From the NCBI RefSeq assembly GCF_037126465.1, contig NC_088201.1:71632879-71696878 (forward strand): 64,000 nt of DNA. Direction: 5' to 3'. This document shows, in pieces, positions 55,330 through 64,000 of the stretch (its first letter is position 1; each line of letters opens with the position of its first letter). The notes beneath the pieces are model-generated. The model saw only the letters and a list, made by a program, of their open reading frames with translations, was not told where the DNA came from and did no database searches. Made by a program: the position numbers and the translations under genes. The DNA comes from Ornithodoros turicata (lineage: Eukaryota > Arthropoda > Arachnida > Ixodida > Argasidae).

Positions 55330-56240
55330 TGTCAACGCCATGACCATTGACAAATTACAAGGTGCGACCTACAAAAAGGTAGTGTACTCCTATTGCAAAT
55401 CACAACCGCAACACCTCGTCTATGATGCCATGTCGCAAGTGACTAGCTTCGAGGACCTGTGTCCACGGAGACTTGATGTTCTACCACACCAAGCGCAACG
55501 CAGAGAAGCATATACACGAGCAATTTCGAAAACCCGAGCGCCAGAGGCTCGATGCCGTTATGCGACGCGCAGAGAAGTTTCTCGAGTCTGTCGAAGGTGG
55601 CGAAAACAAGCGCTCCTGGCATGATCGTAACTCTGAGCATGGCCGTAGCGAACGTCCGGATTTTGCGGGCACGCAGAATGGAAATTCAGGGTGATGCAAT
55701 TCCTACGAAGCCGCACGTGTTCGAGTTGACGGAAACGTGGACTAATGATCCGTGTGAGATAGGCGGATGCGAGTGCATGTCGTTCCGCATGCGTCAAGAT
55801 TGCAGAGCGGCTGGTGTCGCACTTTACGCCGAGCAAGGTAAAAGTGCGGTCACTCCATGGCATCTGGCCATCAAAACGAAGTGAGAAGCGGGAGACATGT
55901 GTGCGCAATCGAGAGCACTATCAATGGTCGTAGAACCGTCATTGTCGCTGTCTACCTCTCGCCAAACGTTTCACGAGACGACGACATCAAACTCATCCCC
56001 ACTTGGAATCTTCTGCCGTGAACTCCTAAAACGCAACTAAAGTTTCCTGAGGTAAAAACGGCGCACTGTAGAGACTTGCCGCTCATTGTGTGCGGAGACT
56101 TTAACGTCAGGGACGGCAACAATGGGCTGGTTATCGACTGTATGAAGGAGACGTTCAATTTGGACATTGTGGGTGATGTGAATGTGGCGACCACACGCAA
56201 CGGCACAACGATAGACTGTGTGTTCGTGAGAAGTGCATGT
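55330..56240 (+). pseudogene. Helentron remnant: helicase end and endonuclease
   Basis: The first frame (from 55340) carries TIDKLQGATYKKVVYSY and YDAMSQVTSFEDL, the last motifs of a Pif1-like Helitron helicase (TI.K.QG; ALSRVTS). After a frameshift, FYHTKRNAEKHIHEQFR ends the helicase. A second region (55640-56240) carries ANVRILRARR, FELTETWTND and VAVYLSP, then CGDFNVRDG and RNGTTIDCVFVRS, the endonuclease/exonuclease/phosphatase fold found in Helentrons. Multiple shifts and stops show it is dead. It ends next to a foldback insertion. Confidence 0.75.
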
Positions 56241-56262
56241 TAGTGTGCGCTACATGGACTAT

Positions 56263-56413
56263 CCAAGCAGCACAATGTACTGAAAGTCGAGCGCAATAGG
56301 GGTGGACGGGTAGGTGGAAGACCTTGAACGAACTGGTGAAACTAAAGAACATTGATAAGACACATACCGTCCACCCCTATTGCACTCGACTTTCGGTACA
56401 TTGTGCTGCTTGG
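56263..56413. repeat. Foldback family copy 3
   Basis: Same arms and loop as 6548-6700, beginning CCAAGCAGCACAATGTACTG. It follows the Helentron endonuclease fragment directly. Confidence 0.85.
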
Positions 56414-57116
56414 GTACCTATCCTACTGCAGTATCCAGAAACCCATTATCTGCATTGCTAGAATTGAAGACCACCCAGACGTAGAGGAATCGTCCTAGTG
56501 ATCGTGTACTGTGGCACGTTCAGGTTCATGGCCTTAGGAATGAATACCGAGTTTTAGCAGATCGGAAGTTCTCAACGATAACGCTTCGGAAAACATGATA
56601 ACTCAATCGGCTTACATCACGTTGTTGATCTTTGATTTCACAGCTTCCTTTATGGTGTCGTTTCCATAGAGTGTTGCCGATCTGCTAAAATTCCCGAAAG
56701 TATGCTTCTTTCGAATCCAAATGGGGTAACTGATAGTTTTTCCTATATTGAAATTATGAATAAACTATTAGTACACACAAAAACCGTGCGCACGTCGTAA
56801 ATATTTTTTGTTTACGATCGTACCTGTGCTAGCAACACCCAGGATCGCTCGCGTCATGGAGATGACAGTGTTGCCGGGTCAAATTTGGTTTTATTTCTTT
56901 TCTTTTTGCCGCCTTCGCTACCTGGCTAAATCTACCTTGCATATTTGTCACTCCCAGCGTATTACCCCAGGGCTGTTAGCGCCGCCTGTCGACAAGCCAA
57001 CCTTGCAATACGCATTGAGTTGGACCGTGTAGCAGCATCGCGCACCGAACACTCTTGAGAAACTCGATGCGGATCGGACTCAATCCGCATTGAGAGTGCC
57101 GTGTGACAGGGGTATA
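56414..57116. repeat. Helentron-associated repeat, copy A, and other debris
   Basis: 56430-56740 matches 57675-57965 (CACCCAGACG, GAGGAATCGTCC, TTAGCAGATCGGAAG, GCCGATCTGCTAAAA), with a third partial copy at about 55000-55110. Probably Helentron non-coding 3' or inter-repeat sequence. GCCGTGTGACAGGGGTA ends another repeat at 57117. Confidence 0.55.
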
Positions 57117-57169
57117 AAACTCGCTATTGATAGTACTCGGCATCTCTAACGTAGACGTATCCAAGACGA

Positions 57170-57360
57170 CAACCTTCACGGAACAAGTCTACTGAGCAAA
57201 GGGGATTTGTGATCGAAAACGACGTCACTCGCGTCGGACGACGCGCAACGGCACCTGCGTAGATTTCGTGATGACCGTACCGAACATGGTCTCGATTCAC
57301 CACATCAACATCATCAGCAATCATTTCTCAGACCGTACAGCCATCATAGGTACTGTGTAA
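57170..57360 (+). pseudogene. Second Helentron endonuclease end
   Basis: TRNGTCVDFVMTV then NIISNHFSDRTAIIG and stop at 57358-57360 matches the closing motifs (T.NGT..D; Y.SDH) of the endonuclease fold. The upstream part is missing. It matches the position where the copy at 56240 was cut off. Confidence 0.6.
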
Positions 57361-58640
57361 ATAGAGTGGTACCGGTACATCGCACACGTCCCGTAGGCAT
57401 TTGAGGCGCTTTGTCCTTCCTTCTTATACAATGAGGATCGTACACACTACCGTGCAAGAAATAAAGAAACCAATTTCAAACGTGTCCAGTGTCTTTAATA
57501 ACCTTTCCGCAAACATATCAGAAACATTTTGCAAACAAGTTTGCAAACCGTCACGGAAGGTGTTGCGATATTTAGCGGCAATGGGAAACGTTTCGTCAGC
57601 GTCGGCAACAGTCACTAAAAGCTGCCGCTGAAAATCGCAACACCTTCCGTTATCGTGTGCATTTTTTTATGTATTCACAAACCCGTTCTCTGCATCGCCA
57701 GAATGCATTACCACCCAGACGAAGAGGAATCGTCCGAGTGATCGTGTACGGTGACACAGATACGTTCAGGCCTTCGTCCCTTAGGAATAAAGAACGAGCA
57801 TTAGCAGATCGGAAGGTCTCAAGGAAGGTCAGTCAATCGCCTGATTCGTTTGAAGTGGCTTACATTTCATCACGTTGTCGAGCTTTGATTTGACAGCTTC
57901 CTTTATCGTATTGTTTCCGTAGGGTGCTGCCGATCTGCTAAAACTCCAGAAAGTGTGCTGGTTTCGCATCTGAAATGGAGTCGCCGTCCTTCGTCTGTAG
58001 TAATACTAGTAATTACGGCCGAAGTGTCTCATTTCGACCGAAATCTCAGTTCGGCCAAAGGCGTCTATTACGGTCGAAGGTGTCTCATTACTGTCAAAGG
58101 TTTAAGGAAAAGTCAAAATGTTGTCATAGTTATTGCGATTTGAGTATGCACACTACATGGCTCATAGTCTGCTGAATGCGCATCTATACCGGGCTGCAAC
58201 CAGGCTGCAACATGTCATACTATGGTCCGAGAGCATAGTCTGGCTGACAATAGAAATATATGCAGGGATGTGTATATATTGTGAGATAAACATTATATTA
58301 ACATACCACGGCACAATGCAGCGTATTATGTGGTGTGTTCATCATGAGGTATTGTGGATGTTGTTGCGAAGCAGCTTCCCACAGGCAGCACAGGCCGTCG
58401 GGGAAAGAATGGGAACGCAATGGGGGCTTTGGCTTCTGAACGGGCGATAGTACACGACTGGTTCGTAGTCGTGTGGGAACGGAGGAGGTAGAGCGCAATA
58501 CAACATAAGATCTCCCCCGACGGTGCCCTGATCATTTCCCGACTGTCGGTCATGTGACCAAGAATTTAGGATCGATTCCCGATGCTGCTCTGATCAGTTC
58601 TTGATTATCAGCCACATGACCTAGGCGCGGCACCGGATAT
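57361..58640. other. No gene; Helentron-associated repeat copy B at 57665-57975
   Basis: Copy B of the repeat described at 56414. The rest shows no supported frame. Confidence 0.5.
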
Positions 58641-58767
58641 CTCTTCCTCAGGCGCCGACTGTAGCAATCGCGTCACTCACAGTTTCGTATCTGGCCAATG
58701 ATGTGGCTCGATCGACCGGTAGTGTTTGTATGGTCGGAGACCCCGTCGTCCTCGTTGTGAGCAACAA

Positions 58768-58831
58768 ATGTGTCCTGCCATGGCACCGAAACTTTCGAGA
58801 AATTTCGAAATTTTGAAGCGATTCATCGCAG
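58768..58831 (+). CDS. Possible first exon, unrecognised
   Basis: An ATG opens 21 codons (MCPAMAPKLSRNFEILKRF) ending at a perfect GTAAGT donor (58832). No downstream exon could be joined. May be chance. Confidence 0.2.
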
Positions 58832-58837
58832 GTAAGT

Positions 58838-59422
58838 GCTATTTCTTTCTATGGTACCCCTTGCATTGATAAACGTTACTCGTTAAGTTACTCATATATG
58901 CTTTTCAATATGAATGACACCGCTCTAGAAAGCTTCTCTCAAAACTTACAGTCCATGTCTAGTTTAGGTACGCCACTCGATTTGAACCTTGAAATCTACA
59001 TCCCTGTATAAAAATATCCAAGGTACATCATAATCCATTAATAATAAGCGGGGCTCGGTTCCACAAATTCTTCCAGAGAGCATTCCCTGACGTAAACTTT
59101 CGGCGTCGGAGGCACCTGGCATACGCCCTTCAAGGTATATGTAAACAGGTAGCGATACTCCCATAAGGCCCTGCGTCTTCAAATCAACGCCATCTTTTGA
59201 CGGTCAGTGCCATCCATCCGTTGTGCGAACAACTACAATTGTGACGTCACTCATGACATCCGGTGACGTTACAGTCGACCCACTGAAGAGAGCAATGAAA
59301 TACAAGACAGAGAACACTTCATGTAAGTGCACTGGTAACAAGTTTAATGACAAATCACCCATAGCAACATAGGACAACTCGTGCGAACATTGAAAGGTTT
59401 GTGTGTGGTAGCCTGACGTTTA
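58838..59422. other. No recognisable gene
   Basis: No supported frame or element. Confidence 0.45.
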
Positions 59423-60170
59423 CAGGGATGGGTAGTATTTAAATACATTGTAATTAAAATAGTATTTAAAATATAAATACATGTATTTATATTTTGTATT
59501 TAAATAGAGACTCGAAAAATGTATTTATAATTATATTTAAATACGAATTTTTGGAAATTTATTTTTGTAAATACTTTATAAATACTCCTAAATACGCAAG
59601 ATACTGACTCAAATCTTACAGTTACCCTGCATTTGAAATTTTTGGTAAGAAAGGCAGAGGTGAGTTTGGAGAGCCGCGCAGTTATGTCGTGTTTTCGCAA
59701 GCACGCACATGAAACAAAGCATTTTAGATGGCCAGTTTTTCACTGTTGTTGCGGACAGTGGTCGGGACTACACCTTGTTGTACGAAGCATCTTCGTCAAA
59801 TTTAACACAATCCTTTCTTCATCGGCACGAGTGGAGAGGTGTTCTCCTTTGCGAATCTGATTGTACGACCAAACAGAAGATGCAGTCTTCGAAAAACTTC
59901 AAATATTAAAATCGCCATGATAACGTAACAAATAAATGCTATTGTTCCTTGCTGATTTGTTGTTATGATCATAATTATTTCTGTAATTCTGGATGACATC
60001 TTCCTCACAGTATTTATGGTACTAGTTATGGTATTTAAATAGTGTATTTATATTTTGTATGTAAATACACATATAGAAAAGTATTTATGCAGAGTATTTA
60101 AATACGTCTTTCAACAAAATATTTTGTATTCATATTTAAATACTCAAAAATGTATTTATGCCCATCCCTG
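59423..60170. mobile_element. AT-rich hAT-like element, CAGGGATGGG ends
   Basis: Ends CAGGGATGGGTAGTATTTAA and ATTTATGCCCATCCCTG are inverted. Both flanks inside are dense in GTATTTAAATAC. The flanking 8 bases (GACGTTTA and ACACAAGC) do not match, so the boundary may be rearranged. Confidence 0.6.
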
Positions 60171-60739
60171 ACACAAGCGTATGCACAGCAAAGACATTGC
60201 GTGGTGCACTTATGATCTCATAAGGATCCTGCCCTTATGAAAATGATTTTCTAGTTTGTATACAGGTCTTAACCAGGACCTATCCATCCTATTCAATCCC
60301 AATTTAGCAGATAGAAACTTGATTAAAGCTAGATACAGGATTTATTGGGCACACTGTATACATTTTCTAAACGGGAATTCCTTACCACATTGTAACCAGC
60401 CCTTATCAATTTCTGTATCAAGCACACTGTATACAGCTTTTATACGGAAATTGAAACGCTTTTATACGGAAAATTAAAAATACGGAAAAAATTCTTTTAT
60501 ACGGAAATAGTCCGAATTCATCCTGTATTCAGCAGCAGCATTTTAATGACGTTCTGAACCCGATCATAATGTACGCATGCAAAGCAGAAGAAAGGAATTT
60601 TGGACGAGGAATTATATATATATATATATATATCTTGAGAAGTTGGAGTTGGATCGGACGGCTACGTAATTATAGTTGAAATAAATGGGAGACAGAAGAC
60701 GAAAGTAGGGGAAGTAACAAAAAAAGGGTTTATTAAAAC
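60171..60739. other. No gene; AT dinucleotide run at 60612-60633
   Basis: TTTTATACGGAAA-type repeats at 60435-60505 and an AT microsatellite at 60612-60633. Confidence 0.5.
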
Positions 60740-61310
60740 TTAAAAATCATAAAAGTTAGGGAGGATGTCTACGTTACGGCGGAAGCTCCGCCTTCTTCGG
60801 GACAAAAGAGCTAAATGTGGCCACGAGGCTGATAAGGGGCTTGAGAATGACGTGGTCGGTTGGGGGAAATTCCCGCCACCTGGCGGTTGTCAATTGGGGA
60901 AATTCCAGAGCGTTTTTGTGTCAGGTCCAGGAGTGGGGTCATCGTCCTTGTGGGTCAGTGGGGATTTTGATCTGCCTGAAACGAGAAAAGGCAACAGGGT
61001 CTTATCTAGGTTGTTAGACTTCTTATTGTTGACAGCATGCCAGGGTCCTCGTTAATGGCCGATCGGAATTTGTAAATTAGGTAAGATTCCCGTTGTTCCC
61101 GGGAGCGGTCGGAGGTAAAGTTCGACTGGAGAATAAAAACTGAGGCTTCGTTGATTGAATGTTCTGGTTGTTTGAAATGGCGTGAGACTGGAAGATTAGG
61201 TTTCTTGGTAACATCCGATCGGTGATTGTTGAATCTAATTCGGAAAGAAGAAGAAAAAGAAGAAGAAAACTTCTTTCCGAATTCAACAATCACCGATCGG
61301 ATGTTATAAC
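60740..61310 (-). pseudogene. Penelope-like element 3' end with inverted junction
   Basis: The minus frame includes RIRFNNHRSDVTKKPNL, then SRHFKQPEHSI and YLIYKFRSAINEDPG, the end of a Penelope-like GIY-YIG protein. AATAAA on the minus strand near 60735 fits its 3' end. At about 61262 the sequence turns back on itself: 61216-61255 and 61270-61309 are inverted copies around a GAA-rich spacer. Confidence 0.7.
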
Positions 61311-61617
61311 TGGGTACAGATGGACGCGAAAACAAATAGACTACAAGTAATGAAGAGACTTGGGAGGCCGTATAAGGATTAAAAGCACTTGCTACTTTTA
61401 TTACATTAATAATTAAGGGGGTACTAGAAATAGATTTACAGTTAGAGGTCGACGTTTCGGCAGTCAGCGCTGCTTTCAACAGGACTAAACTTGAAAATAG
61501 GTGACAAGGGCTTATATACAAAGGAAAGGGGGAAAATGAGAGGGGAATAGTGCACGTGGAGCGGCGTTGGCGATGTTGCAGGAGATTGTTGCTAATGGTC
61601 CATTGAGCACTTGCAGG

Positions 61618-61735
61618 GGCGTTGGCTGTCTTCCAGGAGGGGATACGGACCTTTCGGTACAGGACCTTTCGGTACACGGACCTCTCGGTACACGGCCATA
61701 CCGCTGGAATATGGTCTTCGGCTTATTGGTTATGA
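61618..61735. repeat. Inverted repeat arm with GGACCTTTCGGTAC units (left)
   Basis: Three to four units of about 15-16 bases are followed by CACGGCCATACCGCTGGAA and GGTCTTCGGCTTA. The inverse arm is at 62872-63050; 1.1 kb lies between them. Confidence 0.7.
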
Positions 61736-62871
61736 CAACGTGTTTTGTTCTCAATACAGATTTTTTGTTAAAAATGTATGAGCTACAGACGTCCTGTTTT
61801 CACTTCTAACATCTCTGGGACGGCAGATATTCTTTGCCAGCTATTGTCACCCAAACGGCATATCTGGGACTCTTATAGATTTTTAATAAAAATATGTATG
61901 GAAAAGACACCGTGTATAAGGAAAGGCACTACAAGGTTTTGCACGTACGAACACATCAGTTCGTTGTCCGTTGCGTTGTTCACTGTAAATTAAAATTACC
62001 ATGACCGTTCTTTCTTTCTTCTTTTTTTAACGGCTTTCAACGAAAATACGTTTGCTGAAAAGTCCGGCAGCCTTTTCATTTCCTTTTTTACGAACATAAC
62101 ATTTTTTGACGACCTACATTAACAACGGGCATCTGGGATGTCTTCTGTGAAAGAGAGTAGGACAAAATAAGCCAGATAAAAATTCCCGCCTGCTATTCCG
62201 GGGGCACATTTTTCCGGGAACGTTTTCTCCGGGGTCATTCTTTCCTACGCCCTTCTGGTTGCCACCCGTAAGGCACTGCAAAAAGGATACTTTGCGATCA
62301 TTGCAGCATGCAGATACAGGCAATTTTAGGGGAACATCTACACTCCCGTCACCACATTTACTACCATTCTTGAGTCCTTATGTGTCCTCCAGAGGGAAAC
62401 CCATCAAAAGGTCAAAACACGAAAGGCCAAAAGATTAAAACGGCAAACAGACGAAGGGCCGAAAAATGAAAACACCGACCTATCTGAAGGCCTAAGGACA
62501 TTGTTCAATTTTTTCGCACAAGATTTCAACATAATGTCTGTCCAAGCGCGTGTAAACGGTAAACACTCTTTTTGAACTAACCATATAAAGAAAATTTAAC
62601 CTAACCTTAGCCTTGAATTTTGACTTTCGGTTTGTTCGGGGATTCGATTTTTCGGCCTTATGGCTGCCACTCCCTGCAGAGGCAATGCCTGGGAATTATA
62701 CTTTTCGCGGCGACCATCTAAAGACATGTATCGTGCATGGGATGCTTCGAGTATTTCCCTTGAATGACATACTGAAACAACGAATTGCATGATTAAGGCA
62801 TAGTCTAGGTACTCGCAATTTTAGGTACTCGAAAAAAAAAAAAAAGAAACAGTCACCGCTTTATGACTAAG
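61736..62871. other. Spacer between the two repeat arms; no gene seen
   Basis: Contains degenerate motifs resembling the arm units (for example AAAGGCCAAAA at about 62425) but no coding signal. Confidence 0.45.
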
Positions 62872-63050
62872 AAGCCGAAGACCACCTTCCAGCGGTGTGG
62901 CCGTGTACCGAAATGTCCGTGTGCCGAAAGGTCCGCGTACCGAAAGGTCCGTGTACCGAAAGGTCTGTGTACCTAAATGTCCTGTACCGAAAGGTCCTGT
63001 ACCGAAAGGTGCTGTACCGAAAAGTCCTAGACCCTTCCAGGAGAGTTCTC
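62872..63050. repeat. Inverted repeat arm with GTGTACCGAAAGGTCC tandem units (right)
   Basis: Five 16-base units (62903-62982) are followed by three 15-base units (62983-63027). The 16-base form begins GTGTACC, and the 15-base form lacks one G. Confidence 0.8.
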
Positions 63051-63124
63051 CTTGGTCGTCTGATAAACCTGAAATGAGAAAAAAGAGACGGCAGAAAGAA
63101 CGAAAGAGGGTCGGGGGACTTGGT

Positions 63125-63400
63125 CTACGAGCTAAGGCTGCGAACTGTAGACAGTACGCCGGGGTCTTCGTTTATCGTGGACTGGAATTTGTGGATTATA
63201 GGAATGCAGGCACGCTGTTGTCTGCTACGGTCTGAGGGGAAACCAGATTGAAAGATGCACACGCGGATGTCCTTGAATGAGTGGCCGGTTTGATTGAAAT
63301 GACGCGACACACAGAGATTTGGTTTCTTTGTAATATCGGATCTGTGATTATTTAAACGAATTCGGAATGATGTTGTAGTTTGTGACAACGCTTTCAACAC
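63125..63400 (-). pseudogene. Penelope-like GIY-YIG fragment
   Basis: The minus frame carries RIRLNNHRSDITKKPNL, SRHFNQTGHSF and INEDPGVLST, clearly the same family as 60740-61310. It is fused upstream to a different retroelement at about 63400. Confidence 0.7.
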
Positions 63401-63990
63401 TGGCTCAAGGGAACTCTCGCGCGGTAGTATGACGGAGACATGATGAGCGTACGCAAACACAGGCGGCGTGAATCTATTAGGCAGCCTTAGGATAACTGAG
63501 AGAGAACACAGTTTCTCGAGTAGAGGGTTGATGGCAAGGGCATACAAGGCGGGGGAGAGAGGGCATCGATCCTTGTCGGACACCACACGTAACGTCAAAC
63601 GGAGACGATAGAATACCAGCTACGGAAACGACACTTTTTGCGCCTTCGTATAGCGCCTCAACAAACGCACCCAACCGTCGGCGAAACCACATGCCCTCAG
63701 TGTTGAAAATAGGTACATGTGTCGCACACGATCGAAGCACACAGCACAGCTGGGGCATGACCCATCCTCATGAACTCCGTGGCTATCTGCGCTAGGCGCT
63801 TAACCAGCAGGGATGTGCATCTCAAAGGTGTGTGGTGTTACGACGTATGCTGCTAGCCATTTTGGTCATCTTGCCGGACTCGGGAAGCCAAATTCCCCAA
63901 CGCTCAAGCTACCCTTTCAAGTGGGGATGAAAAGGCGGCCAAGGTCCGCTTCCCAGAACTGTCTCGCCGATCGACCTCGTTCTCATGACG
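63401..63990 (-). pseudogene. Non-LTR reverse transcriptase fragment (L1/Tx1-like)
   Basis: Minus frames, with shifts, read HVPIFNTEGMWFRRRLGAF, then VTCGVRQG, CPLSPALYALAINPLLEKL and FAYAHHVSVIL. The order is the palm region of an L1-type reverse transcriptase (GVRQGCPLSP; YADDV, here AHHV, so the catalytic Asp pair is lost). It continues towards the end of the window. Confidence 0.6.
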
Positions 63991-64000
63991 GCTGGCTACT

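Noticed and set aside
59423..60170. Claim of an 8-base duplication for the AT-rich hAT-like element
   Set aside because: Flanks GACGTTTA and ACACAAGC do not match; only the inverted ends support it.
1..64000. CRISPR arrays, bacterial operons, prophage or rRNA genes
   Set aside because: Direct repeats here are tandem satellites or transposon ends without spacer structure, and all supported genes are split by spliceosomal introns.

Overview
This window looks like nuclear DNA from a tick (Acari, Ixodida). Three things support that: a five-exon, tick-type secreted lipocalin gene; a tRNA-headed SINE of the kind common in ticks; and a mix of hAT, P/THAP, Harbinger, mariner, pogo, Helentron, Penelope-like and LINE remnants in which almost no long open frame survives. 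A soft tick is possible, but I cannot prove it. There are no prokaryotic operons, phage genes or CRISPR arrays.

The backbone is the lipocalin gene on the plus strand: exon 1 at 15905-16009, exon 2 at 40590-40738, exon 3 at 43091-43167, exon 4 at 46569-46646 and exon 5 at 53503-53645, with AATAAA at 53698. All five junctions have GT/AG sites and matching phases, so about 183 codons are spread over 37.7 kb. Nearly everything else right of 16 kb sits in its introns. A second first exon of the same type lies on the minus strand at 4754-4650. It belongs to an inverted duplication of the lipocalin 5' end (4260-5745 minus; 15390-16035 plus 22362-22585 plus), so two paralogues point away from each other.

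Intron 1 (24.6 kb) holds two P-element-like units. The first (16498-22353) carries a decayed minus-strand THAP transposase gene, itself split by a 2.2-kb element flanked by GTAC duplications. The minus-strand paralogue preserves the empty site of this unit. The second (about 26588-33748) carries a plus-strand THAP transposase gene that can be read through eight in-phase exons with all candidate catalytic acidic residues present. Between them lie a Myb/SANT-like protein and other fragments.

Intron 2 holds a pogo-like element. Intron 3 holds a foldback with two divergent tRNA-Thr-like sequences and a Harbinger-type foldback with a hAT element inside it. Intron 4 holds a mariner split by several layers of nested insertions.

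Left of 16 kb are 128-bp tandem repeats, a SINE with a 12-bp target duplication, Penelope-like and LINE fragments, hAT elements and a three-layer nested insertion. Right of 53.7 kb are foldback repeats, Helentron helicase and endonuclease remnants, and Penelope-like and LINE reverse transcriptase debris. Many elements could be bounded to the base because their target-site duplications are intact. All calls are by eye, without database searches.
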